Of a stretch of DNA of 41,297 bases, positions 11,727-22,305 are shown piece after piece. This DNA comes from Heterostelium multicystogenum (Eukaryota > Evosea > Eumycetozoa > Acytosteliales > Acytosteliaceae). Position 1 is the stretch's first letter. Each line of letters opens with the position of its first letter. The stretch spans positions 1 to 41,297 of the forward strand of contig RCNN01000179.1 in NCBI GenBank assembly GCA_003667245.1, given 5' to 3'. The translations under genes were made by a program, and so were the position numbers. The notes beneath the pieces are model-generated. The model did not search any database. It was not told the origin of the DNA and saw nothing but the letters and a program-made list of their open reading frames with translations.

Positions 11727-11775
11727 ATAGCATTCTCGTTTTAAAATTCAAAGTGGATTTTGTAAACTATGTTTT
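11682..11775. repeat. Diverged duplicated segment, copy B
   Basis: Direct-orientation counterpart of 9071-9165, about 2.6 kb away. It overlaps the end of the orphan ORF and continues past its stop codon, so the similarity does not follow a coding boundary. Confidence 0.6.
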
Positions 11776-12171
11776 GTATAATGTAAGGAATACAATGTCT
11801 ATCACATTAAATAATTCTTCTTTTTCACTCACTCTGTACACCTAAATTTGATTTTTTTAAGACGACTCAACTCATATCTTTTACAGTCACTAAAACGACC
11901 TAATTTGATAAATAGATATAATGTTGTCAATTTATTATTTTTTACTGAGCAGCGAAAGTCACGAAAAATCAACGAAGTGGGTTTGTTTCATATAAATTAG
12001 TGTGTTAAAGTGAAAATGAAGATTTAATGTGCAAACTCAAGAATATTGACAACTTGATATCAACAAAAATACAATCATGATGATTAATAGCAAAGTTAAT
12101 TCAAGAGATTTTTATTTTTTGTTTGTAATACATAAGTAAGTAAGGAAGTTGTTGTACAGTTAAAGACACCT
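11776..12171. other. Intergenic region
   Basis: About 400 bases between the orphan ORF and the 3' end of the FHA-like gene. It is AT-rich and no gene, RNA or notable repeat is visible. Confidence 0.45.
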
Positions 12172-13148
12172 TTATTTTATGAACAAAGGGGAACCTATTA
12201 ATAATTTGTCTATACTGTCGTTTTCATCATCGTCGTCATCTTCCACTTCATCCTCAGTTTCAGAGGAATCTTCATTTTCAAGATCAAACTGCTCTAAATT
12301 TAGTGGTTCTTCAGCAACATTGGGTGATTCTTCCTCAGTAGGAGTGTTCATGACCATTTCGGTTGTAGAGATTTTATCCTTTGATTGGGCTTCTCTCTTC
12401 TTCATTTTTGATTTTTGATTTTTTAAATGACCTACAATCTCATCATCCAATCGCTTAACATTTTTTCTTTCTCTCTTAGAACCTTGAGCCAGCCATCGCT
12501 GGTTGACTGCTTTTTTAAGTATTGGTGCTGCTGGTACTTCAATTGTTGTTGTAGTAGGCCTAATCTTCTTGGTTTGACGAAACGATGTCCTTTTTTCTTG
12601 AGATATTACCACTTCTTTGGATTGCTCTCTAACCTGCGGTTCGGGTGTTGAGTCATGGCACTTAATAGGATTGATCGGAAGATACCAAGGAGAACAATAC
12701 TCTAAAGGAACTTCCTTAGATACTTCACGATGAAAGATGATCTTGAAAGAAAGGAAATAGACAGAGATGATATCGAAATTATGTAAAATAACTTTCTTAA
12801 AAATACCAGGAATAGAGTTGATTCGGACAGTGTCTGATTTACTTAATTCATAGAAGGGATTTAATATATAATGACCAATATGATGGTCAAAGATGATTTC
12901 AAAGTGTCTCTTTTCGACACCTGCTCTATTAATAACATAACTACAATGATTGGGATCTCTTTGCTAAAATGTTAATAATCTCATCATACACAGTTGAATC
13001 AATACACTTACGTTCCAAAGACAAAGGATGGGGAATTCATAAGAGTATTGTTAATCTTTGAGGAATTAAAATCTGTTTCTATGAATTGAAAAGTTGCATA
13101 TGGAGAATTCTCCATATTATCATTATTATTGTTGTTTAAAGTATCCAT
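12172..13148 (-). CDS. FHA-like domain protein with acidic C-terminus
   Basis: Two-exon model: 13148-13012 and 12958-12172, giving 307 residues with the frame preserved. The acceptor chosen follows GCAAAG; using the nearby TTTTAG instead would shift the frame. The N-terminal ~120 residues fit a forkhead-associated (FHA) phosphothreonine-binding fold: FVFGTDPNHC at the GR-x-P-x-C position, GVEKRHFEI at the S-x-x-H position, then HYILNPF, VRINS and VILHNFDIISV. The usual FHA Arg of the GR motif is replaced by Thr and the Ser by Glu, so phosphopeptide binding may be altered. The C-terminal half is charged, first basic (KRERKNVKR, KSKMKKRE) then a Glu/Asp tract, suggesting a nuclear or nucleolar protein. 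The partner is unknown. The domain call rests on motif reading only. Confidence 0.6.
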
Positions 13149-13647
13149 TATTGAGCATCCTCAAAGACCCAAGAAATAATTTACTTTTGTTTTTAAAAGA
13201 TTGAACTCAAATCAAAAAAAAACTAAAACAAATTGACAAACATTAATCGCCCCGGCCTTTATTTCACTCTATCCAACCTTTTTTTACTGAATTTTGTTTT
13301 TTACTGAAAATCAAACCTAAAAAGTATATTTAATAAAATAGATCTCCTGTTTGATTAAAAAAAAAATTTCGTAAAGAAAAAAGGAATAGGGCATCGGAAA
13401 AAACATCAATTTTCAGAAGATCACTTTTTTTTTTTCTATTCAAAATTTTAATTTTTTTTGGGCACATTTGAGTTAACTCAATTTAGATTTTTTGTTTTTT
13501 TTGGTGATTTTGATTTGTAATTTCAGAAAAAAAGAGGTTTTATGGTTTATTATCAAACAAAGACATCAATTTTTTTTTAATCATCCAAGGTGATTTTTTT
13601 TCACTCATTTTCAACATTGTCGCTTGCGGGATAATAAAGTTGAAATT
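13149..13647. other. Intergenic, homopolymer-rich spacer before tRNA-Ser
   Basis: About 500 bases with many T8-T9 and A8-A9 runs (for example around 13360, 13425 and 13570). It is the likely promoter of the minus-strand FHA-like gene. Downstream of the tRNA (reading leftwards on the minus strand) no run of four or more T is seen within about 70 bases, nor an obvious external B box. Confidence 0.5.
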
Positions 13648-13728
13648 CGACAACTGCAGGGTTCGAACCTGCGCCCCCGAAGGGAACAGATTTCAAGTCT
13701 GTCGCCGTAACCACTTGGCTAAGCTGTC
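13648..13728 (-). tRNA. tRNA-Ser (anticodon UGA)
   Basis: An 81-base class II tRNA reads on the minus strand. The acceptor stem GACAGCT pairs with AGTTGTC (one G-U), and the discriminator base is G, as usual for serine. The anticodon arm is ACAGA-CTTGAAA-TCTGT, giving anticodon TGA. A long variable arm (TCCCTTCGGGGGC) and a T arm GCAGG-TTCGAAC-CCTGC follow; the T arm contains the internal B box GGTTCGAAC. There is no intron. It would read UCA codons and, by wobble, other UCN codons. A retroelement remnant lies just upstream of its 5' end. Confidence 0.95.
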
Positions 13729-13789
13729 TATTAGATAAAATTTAATTAATCTTTTACTGTATATATATACTTTTTCTTCTGAAGGATAC

Positions 13790-14625
13790 CAATGTGACCT
13801 TGTTACTAGTTGTTACCTGTTGAGACAATAAGGTATATATATCTTTCAAGACTCCCTTCTTACATCTTATGCATGAGTCTCCTTATTTCTCTTAACATGC
13901 ATTGCAATGCACCTGAAACCTCAGATCATATCTCTTCAACCCTGACCTTTTGCCCATTCAGTGCTAGTCCCTCACTTTAAAGTAGCAGCTAAACATATTG
14001 ACGTCAAGTTCAACAGATGGGAAATCCGGAGTCTCAACATCTCCAAAGAAAGCGAACTTTCAAACCAACTTATACGCCTTACTTATGGAATATGCCTGGA
14101 ACCACAGAAACAAGAAGATACACAACGAAACACCTAGCTTCATACACAAAGATATCATACTCCATAGGCTTAAACACGTCGTGAAATCCGTATACTACAC
14201 CTCTTTAGAAAAAATCTTATGGTGGACAAACAAAAGGAAAAAAAGAACAAAGGATGGTCTAATCATCCTGTGCGATCTTAAGATCACCGAAATTACCAAT
14301 TATTACATCAGACATTGGAACAACAAACTAATTACATTACAACTACCGAATTCAAATCAACATCTAAATCAAGTTTAAGCTGACAGTCAACAACCTGACC
14401 AAACAAACAAACTGTTATCACTCATTCCAGAGATCCAAACTGAGAGGCAACAATCAACTGGAAAGATTATGATCCAAACTATTCAGAACCGACCACTCAA
14501 CTGACTATTATAAGATTGATATACTTCCCAATTAATAATAGATTCAATAAACTAGCTTTTGAATTTGAGATGGTTATAGATGAAAACCATCCTATTCACT
14601 TGTCTCAAAAAAAAAACAAAAAGAA
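13790..14625 (+). mobile_element. Decayed 3' end of a non-LTR retrotransposon (TRE-like)
   Basis: The 3' part of a reverse-transcriptase ORF survives in pieces. Around 13860-13975, LCMSLLISLNMHC then NAPETSDHISS and FCPF resembles the C-terminal zinc-knuckle (zf-RVT) segment of non-LTR polymerases. The frame then changes, and at about 14070-14378 EYAWNHRNKKIHNE matches the conserved W-x-x-RN motif that follows it. The stop is near 14376, and a short 3' UTR ends in an A-rich tail (14605-14625). The 5' end of the remnant is about 60-80 bases upstream of the tRNA-Ser gene, the zone targeted by dictyostelid TRE5-type elements. At least two frame changes are present, so it is inactive as read, although sequence errors may add to this. 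No target-site duplication could be identified by eye. Confidence 0.55.
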
Positions 14626-14797
14626 TTTTTTGTTCCAGCTTTTAAGGGAAAAATAGTCCTTCCAAAATATTTATAATTTGAATTACATCTTTCATATATT
14701 TGCTTGTAATTATAGAAAATAATATAATAGTTGTTCGGGGAATGATTTTATTTAATATTATCAAACCATTTCTCCAATTGCTCTTTTCAACTTTACA

Positions 14798-16433
14798 TTA
14801 GATACTAAAGTTGCAAATCAATTTCCGATCGGAATATCCAAATATGATATAGTATTTACAGTCTAATCTCCTAATGATCAAATCCATGTCTTCATTAAAG
14901 AAACGAATATGGTCTAATATTTTTGTGGGAAATTTAGCTTTTGGAAGAGTGATACATTCGAGAGAATCTGGAATATCAAGTTTGATAGTCCCAAAATCAA
15001 AATTACTAATTGATAGTTCTTTAAGAGTATTTGGTAATTTGCAATTCTCGAGTTGTTGAATATAATGTGCTTTTCAAATGTGTGACAGATGCTGGGATAG
15101 TTGTTAAAATGAACTCTTCATCTTCATCTGATGAAGAATCTATTTTGAGGTACTCAACTCCAAATGGAATATCTCGGGATGTACAATCTCCAACTTCTGT
15201 ATTCGGGTCTTTATTATCAAAGCTTAGAGTCAGCTTTTTGATTTTGAGACCTTTAAGTGATTCTTTCTTAATTCCATTCACAACCAGCTTGTTAAAGTTG
15301 TAGTTTGATCGATCTGGAAATATCTCATCAATGTTATAGGTTGTATAGCCAAGATTTAAATTTCGAATTGATGGAGGCATTCTTGATGATAGTGTTCCGG
15401 GTGTGAGAATATTGAGTGTTTCAAGATTAGGCAATGTTGCGAGATCGATACTCACTTTTTTCACCTATTTCAATGTAATTGTTCTGTTTGAGTGAAACTG
15501 TTTTTAATTTGGGGAGGGATTTAAAAATGGAGATCCATGATACTGGAATATGTATCAATGTTTCTATCGATGGTGGTAAAACTCCGTCTAAAATAGGAAT
15601 ATCCTCACCTGAGAAAATTAGGACTTTAAGGTTTGGTGGCAATGTTCCAATGCAAAATGGCTGGCTATATCCACTAAAATCGATAACTTCGATGGATTTT
15701 GGAAGTACTCCAGGCTCAATAGATTGATTAAACCTATAGCCGAATCCAAGTTGCTTAAGATTAGGTGGAAAGTGTTGTTTGATCAATTTAGCTTTGAAAT
15801 TCGAAGAGAATCTCAAAATGGAAATGTTACTTGGTATTTGATGCTTCATATTCTGGCAATTATGCAGCTCGGTCACATTAGAATTCGAAATCAAATGATA
15901 GAAACGAGTTGTTTTGCTCAGATGTCAACTTGGTTCTCGTAATATCCGATTCAGGTCTGATATCCCTGATTTTGACTCATCTAACCGATGAAGGTATTGC
16001 ATAATCCATATCATTGTCAAGAGTTTCTATATATTATTGTATGTTTAGTATAATTTCATTTATAAAATTGTTTAAATCAATTACAATTACCTTGAGTTAA
16101 TAAAATATCATGTAAATTATAGGTACCAAGATACAGAATACAATTTCTTTTTAGGTCTGATGATTGTATCAACAACGATCGATATGAATTTAAAAATATT
16201 CTGTCTTCCTTAAGATTGATCAATCTCAAATTCTGAGAACTGAAAGATAGGTATCTTTCTCTTTCATTGAACCATCTTTTACACACCAAACTGAAGCATA
16301 TCCTATCGATATTATCATATAATCTATGAATTATGATTGACAATAGTAAGTGTGGTAGATTGACAAAGATATGATTTTCGTTATCAACCATATTTATTCT
16401 GTTTTGTGTGTTTTGATTGATTATCATTGTCAT
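14798..16433 (-). CDS. F-box and FNIP-repeat protein (frame broken)
   Basis: Putative SCF ubiquitin-ligase substrate adaptor of the large dictyostelid F-box/FNIP family. Exon 1 (16433-16091) carries the F-box (VNLPHLLLSIIIHRLYDN, then CFSLVCKRW). A 64-base intron (16090-16027) leads to a long second exon with LRR-like FNIP units such as FPPNLKQLGFGYRFNQSI, LPKSIEVIDF, LPPNLKVLIF, LPPSIETL and LPNTLKELSI. The end is at 14798 (FGYSDRKLICNFSI). Frame breaks: an extra A in a run near 15443, an extra A near 15066, a probable shift near 16026 and an in-frame TGA at 15925-15927. Repairing the two homopolymer runs restores continuous FNIP units, so error is likely. FNIP families also contain true pseudogenes, and the TGA leaves that open. 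It sits next to the retroelement remnant. Confidence 0.8.
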
Positions 16434-16574
16434 ATGACCATTCGCAACATGTTCGGTAGTTGTTTGTTTTTTATTTTATTCTTTTTTTTGTTTGTGAAAC
16501 AATAAAAAACTATTCCAATAACGACTAAAGACATTAAAATAGTTTAGGGATTCAATTCATCAACACCTATTTAT
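16434..16574. other. Short spacer between minus-strand genes
   Basis: 141 bases of T-rich sequence, the promoter side of the F-box/FNIP gene and the 3' end of the BTB gene. No feature seen. Confidence 0.4.
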
Positions 16575-18050
16575 TTATCTCTTTAATCCTTTTGCTCTTT
16601 GTACGTTGACAGCTTTGTAGAGAGAAGTACCTTGAAGCTTAGAACCATTTAAGTTTATATCTTGTAGGTTGGCACTTTGTAAATTGGCGCCACTTAATAA
16701 TGAATTTTGGAAGTCGGCATTCTGGAGCGAAGATTCATATAATTCAGCATCAGAGAAATTGCAGGATATCGCTGTTGAATATTGAAGTTGTGAGTTTTGC
16801 AACTGTACTCTTTGCAAATTACTAGATGTAAAAATATGTAAGTTAGTTGATTTATGTGATTGTAAAATGGATGACATACCCATGTGAAAGATCGGAATAT
16901 CTAAGATCACAACGTTTCAAATTGGCATCTTGTAAGTTGGCTTCAGACAGGTTGCAATACTTGAGAGATGAACCTTCGAGGTTGGCAAAACGTAGATTGG
17001 CACCGCGGAAATTGAGTCCAGATAAATCTAGTCCCGAAAGGTCGGCTGATGCCAGTTGTATAGGATGAGATGATTGGTTGAGAAGTGTAATTATATCTTT
17101 CTGGGAGAATTTGTTTGGATTCTCACATTGTGGGGATGGCTGTGAGAGAAGTTCAATCAAAGAGGTAATCTGGTAGTAGCGCGCCTCTATCAGTACATAC
17201 TCCTTGATTTGCTCGTCCCTGATCATAGGGAGACAACCATTTCTCAGCCAGTTTAGAATATAGTGAAAATGTGTTCCATCTCGGTCAATAAAGATAGATC
17301 CATCTTCTTCTTTCTGAATTGTGAATCTACCACTGAACATCAAAGAAAACATTGAATTAGGATCGCTGCAGAGAGTGGTCATCGATGTTGAATAAAATAC
17401 ACCGCCAACATTCAACTTTATCATTCCGCCAAACTTTGGAAGTTGGGTAGCTGTTGCTGGTTTGGCAGTAGGTGGTGGTGATGGTTTTATATTGATTTTC
17501 GATAGAGATGAGGTTGAAAGTGATGACAAACTATCTTCATCACATTCATATTGCTGATGTTCTTGATCTAATTGATTTTCCAAACTCTCCATTGAATATT
17601 TATAACTATTTACATGGTGGTTGTGTACTGATCTTTTATTATTATTATATACACTATTAATGTTTACTACTATGATCGGACTGAGATGATGGAGGTGATG
17701 AGCAATACATATTACCCTCGACCTCAAATGACTTATAAGTTGTCAATATGTTACTGTTTTCACAACTGTTCTCTCTATCTTCATAGCTATTATTTTTACT
17801 ACTATTGCCACTATTACTATTGTTTCTAATTTCTATATCAATAGGTTTGGAAGATATAGTATTATTATTCAAGTTATGACTATTACTTGCACTGCTGTTG
17901 CTACAACTATTACTATTATTTAGTTCACTCAATGGTTGCTTTGTTGTAGGAGGAACAACGACAGTAGCATTTGTAGTTGTCGTTGTTGTAGTATTTTACT
18001 CCATTAATATTACTGTTATTATTGTTATTATATTCATTTCTATTATTCAT
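16575..18050 (-). CDS. BTB (T1-type) domain protein with pentapeptide repeats, KCTD9-like
   Basis: The Asn/Ser/Thr-rich N-terminus (start MNNRNEYNNN at 18050) leads to a tetramerisation-type BTB domain (MIKLNVGGVFYSTSMTTL, then GSIFIDRDGTHFHYILNWLR), as in KCTD proteins that recruit substrates to cullin-3 ligases. This is followed by pentapeptide repeats of the A(D/N)Lxx type (ADLSGLDLSGLNFRGANL, SEANLQDANLKRCDL, SGANLQSANLQDINL), which form a right-handed quadrilateral beta-helix. The layout matches KCTD9. A 58-base intron (16879-16822) cuts the repeat region and is read in frame across HG-NLQ. Two frame changes lie in the low-complexity N-terminus (near 17990 in an A run, and between about 17727 and 17657), so the exact N-terminus is uncertain; MESLENQLDQ near 17595 is an alternative start. 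Cul3 linkage is inferred from the family. Confidence 0.8.
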
Positions 18051-18724
18051 TTTCAATAGACATCGATTTACATCATTAATATTAAAATCTATTTTATTGT
18101 AAATTTAAATATTAATATTATTATTATTATTATTGTTGATTTGTTTATTAAGATTATTTCCCAAACAAACCAAAAAATACATCATCACAAAAATTTGCAT
18201 AATTTTTAATTTTATCTGATTTAACATTTATGCAATTTACCAACACACACCAAACTTACCATGAAGGATAGTTTGTAACACTTGTCATCTTTATTTATTT
18301 TAACAAATATTAATATCTAAAACGATAATATAATAATCTAATATTATTTATTTATTTATTTATTACAGATTGGATATACAGTAAATGTTGTTTTTATTAA
18401 AGAAAAATACTGTTTTTATTTTATTTGTATTACATGTAATATAAAATTAAATTAAATTTTCTATAGTTTGATATTGCTTTGCTATTCATTGTTGTTGTGG
18501 TTTCTTAGTTTGTTTAATGCAGTACAATCATTGAAAACTATGACATGTCCACACACCAAAAAACAGCAATGTTTGCCCACGTAGTTTTGGATATGTTGTT
18601 TTTTATTTTTTTTTAAAAGCTAAAAGACAAAGTTGTTGGTAAACAATGAAGTCCAGTCAAAGTCACAAGTAGTTATGTTACATACATACTATATTGTATT
18701 GTAATACAGGTTTTTGTTGTTTGT
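18051..18724. other. Intergenic region
   Basis: About 670 AT-rich bases holding the BTB gene promoter and the 3' flank of the S13 carboxypeptidase gene. It includes ATTATT and TTTA repeats (18115-18135, 18345-18365). No gene seen. Confidence 0.5.
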
Positions 18725-20215
18725 TTATTGATTCGATTGAGTTGTGAATTGTGTTAGTAAACCAACTATTGAGTCAATGATTGGGTTTAATCTGGTGGAT
18801 GAATTTGCATTGTTGGCAATTATGGAAAAGAATAGTGGATTGGCTGTGTTGGTGATGCCATTAGGAGTGATGATGCCAGAGAGACTAGACACTCCAGACA
18901 TTGATCCAGTTTTGGCGTGGACCGCGCTTGATAGTGATCTCTTGGAGAGTGTTCCGCTTGCACCTCCGACTGGCAGCAGATAAAAGTAGGTGTGTTCGGG
19001 GTCGCCTGCATTGGTGTACATAGCTTCGAGAAGTGTCAGGAATGCTAATGAAGTGATTTCGTTATGTCTGGACAGTCCACAACCATCTACCTGTTGGTAG
19101 AGCAGAGGATCTACTCCCATGGAATCGAGAATCTCTTCAATGAAGTAGAGACCATCTTGGCTTGATGGACTGCTTGTGGATTGGTTGTTGAATGCACCCA
19201 TGATGCGGAGGAATGACTCTGCGTAAAGGTTGTCGCTTACCTGGAGTGTGTGGTTGATCAGGTTGTCGAGATTGTCCGACTCGATGACATACACTGGAGA
19301 CATGTGGTCGTTGCATTGACCAAATGCGATGCTGGAGGGTTTCGATTGTGGCGAGTAGAGTGCAATCATTTCGGCAAAAGTACTGAGGAAATATGTGTCT
19401 GGGTCGAGGATTGGGACTGTAATGTGCACTGAAGATCCCAATGGTATTGATCCAGTGATGATTGGCTGAACAGATCCAAATGTAAAGGAGGGAGATACTG
19501 TGTTTTTCGATGATGGCGAAACCAGTGACAGCATTGTTGACTACGTTCAAATATACAGAGTCTGATTGATTGTCCAAGATGATTGTGGGTTGACCTCCAA
19601 CTGTGGCGCTTGCTTTCACAGTGAATCCAACAGTATTTTCATTGACCATCAAGGTGGTAGGCAATGCACCATAGGTGGAGGTGAGATCCTCCCATTCCCA
19701 GGATGCAGGAATAGTGTTTCCAATGTAATAGGTATTATCAAAAACCAAGTTAGTGATTGAGCCAGACTTGGCAAAATATTGAGCTGCTTCAGCGAGCTGC
19801 GATGTTGTGATGGATGGATCACCTTGTCCTTTAACGCATAGTGTGTCGATTGGCTGGCCAGGTTGGTATGGGCCATTCGTGTAGAAAGGAGTCTGAATGG
19901 TAAAGTGCTGTCCCATAGTCAGATACATGACAACAGTTGTTAGCAGCTTAGTGTTGGATGCAGGTGTCATTGCTGACAACTCATTAAATCGATAGATAAC
20001 ATCGAATTTACCGGTTGTGGCATTGAGTTGATCGACAGCAATAGACCAGTTAGTACCAAAGCAACTATGATTGCTCTGACATTGTGAGAGTATATCGTTG
20101 ATCTGTAGTGTCAATGTATTTACACTAGGTGCTGCTGACGACACAACAACAGCATTAGCACATAGATTCAATACTAACAAACAAAAACAGTAATAATTAT
20201 TTCTTTTAACATCAT
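18725..20215 (-). CDS. Secreted S13-family D-Ala-D-Ala carboxypeptidase (PBP4-like)
   Basis: Bacterial-type penicillin-binding-protein-4 homologue that would cleave D-alanyl-D-alanine peptides or cross-links of peptidoglycan. All three active-site motifs are present: SxxK in TPASNTKLLTT, SxN in VSDNLYAES, and KTG in VHAKTGSMSG. A 200-residue insert-like region with CVKGQGDPSIT and ALPTTLMVNENTVGF also fits S13. The protein starts MMLKEIIIT and then a hydrophobic stretch ending CANA, a clear signal peptide, so secretion or lysosomal delivery is likely. Two homopolymer indels break the frame: one near 20188 in the signal peptide (run of T on the coding strand) and one near 19510 (A run). Together they cancel to about 496 residues, close to E. 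coli PBP4. Social amoebae lack peptidoglycan, so digestion of bacterial prey walls and a horizontal origin are the likely explanation. Confidence 0.88.
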
Positions 20216-22305
20216 GATAAATCAATGAATATTAGATAAGATGCATTGTTTTTGCAGATGTGCGTACGAAACAATGCAAAAAAATCAATCTAAATAAGTA
20301 ATTTGATGAATAAAAATCAAAATAATAATATCTACCCTGGGTTAAAATCATACAATTGGTTCCCATCCCACATTTTTATTAATCAAACTTTTACAAAAGA
20401 TTTAGATTTGTTTTATTTATAGATTTAAAACTATAAAGTTGGTTGTTATAGGTTGAAATAAATTATTTATTTAAAATTATATAATTCTTATATTATATAG
20501 TTCTTTTCTTTGTTCTTATAAATCGTATTTTGTTTAGTTGTGGCCTAATAAAATTAATCACACTCGTGGAAAAAAATAAATCTTAAAAATCCTAGAAAGT
20601 TGGATCTTATAGATTGATTTCATTGATGCTTTGAACACTTGTAATTGTTTTACCACTATTGATTGATTTGGAAAGTAGGTGGCTGTCCAAGGAATGATTA
20701 TTGTTTAAACCATTCATATTTTTTAGGCAATCTAGGAATTTGAAAATAAAAGGTACATGGGATATGGAATTTAAGATCAAAAACAATGAAAAATAACATT
20801 AGTAAATTGTCATTGTTTAAGTTAGTGGATCTATTTATATATTTACCAATTATAGTCATAATTATATGATAGTTTCAAATAAAATATTATTAATAAAGAT
20901 GGAAGGAACTGGTGAAGATAGTGATATATTATCAAAAAGGGTTTGATTGAATGAACTGATAAACGAATATGAAATAAATATCAATCAATGGTTAATGATT
21001 TAGATTGATTTTAGTGAAGAGTATTCTGATTGGTATAAATTAAATCAATAAATTTAAATTAGTAAAGTTGAGTCAAATAACAATCAGAAGATAGATAGGG
21101 AGTTTATTGTTATTGACAATCTATATACAAATTGAGATATTATTTTATGTAATCCATGATTTTTCCGACAAGATGATCATCATTATCATCATCTTCGACC
21201 TTCCAATTTGTTATTTTATATTATTATTGGGGAAAAAGAATGATCCATCTTCGTTCTTGAATAAAAAACAGAGATACATACCTATTTCTTGAACTAGCAC
21301 CAACTGTTAAGTCACAAATTTCAATCTTTCATACTTCTACAAGGAATTCACTCTTCAATTTTAAAAATGTATTTAGTATGACTGCAATCATTGACAACGT
21401 AATATGGTTTGGAAAACAACAATGTCAATTAAAATTATTTTAGTTGACAGGAGAGCCAATACAGTAATAATAGATGAAAAGGTAGTATCTTTATGTTCAC
21501 ATTGAAATCAATTTCAATAAGATTATCTAGTCAAATCTTCATGATTTTAAACATTTATGAAAATATTGATCTTCATGGTTAAACCCCAGAAGTGTAAATA
21601 ACTTCGTAAACACACTAACAAATCTAATTTGAATTGAAATGAACAATCACCACCCAAAATATCACCCAACAAAACAATCACACAAATCTCAAATCGTCAA
21701 TACACTTTTATCTACATGTTGGGCATATATATATTAAAATCTCACATTTGAATTGTGTCTATTTGTCCATCAATATAATACTAAACACTGGATTTTTAAA
21801 ATCACTCTCGGGTGTTAATATATTTTTGTATTAACAACCATTATTAATGTAATGTGAGTTCGGAGTATTAAAATATCAATATCCAAATGATTCAATGATC
21901 AATCCTATTTTTAGGTTGGTATCGTTGTTAATCAGAAGGAATGAATTGTTTATCAATTTCAATTTTATTTTCAATTCCAGATTACAACTAAAGATAATCA
22001 ATATATATTACAAACAACATCAAATTTAAATTAATATGGTATAATTACATTTATATATTGAATCGAATAAAAGATAGATATTGTATAGTTTTTAATTTGT
22101 CATGTACCATATTGTTCCAGGATATGGTAAGATTCTCATCCAAACTTTCCCTCAACATCAATTAAAAGATGATGAATTAGCAATAAAAACAAGGGAGAGA
22201 ATAGATTTGAAAGTGTATGAGCTTATTTATAATCAGGATAATTTATTTCATGTCTTAATAATTGTTTATATGGAATTGGCTGTATTTTATAGTTTAGGTT
22301 GTGGA
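20216..22305. other. Long intergenic region, 2.1 kb
   Basis: Lies upstream of the S13 gene and downstream of the transhydrogenase gene, both on the minus strand. It is AT-rich with many stop codons. A plus-strand frame at 22102-22344 runs into the transhydrogenase 3' end and is probably chance. No RNA gene, repeat array or mobile element was recognised. Confidence 0.5.

Noticed and set aside
15925..15927. TGA as selenocysteine
   Set aside because: F-box/FNIP proteins are not selenoproteins and no adjacent redox motif or selenocysteine insertion element is visible.
18744..18983. Plus-strand frames inside the S13 and nnt genes
   Set aside because: They are antisense shadows of well-supported minus-strand genes and carry no domain.
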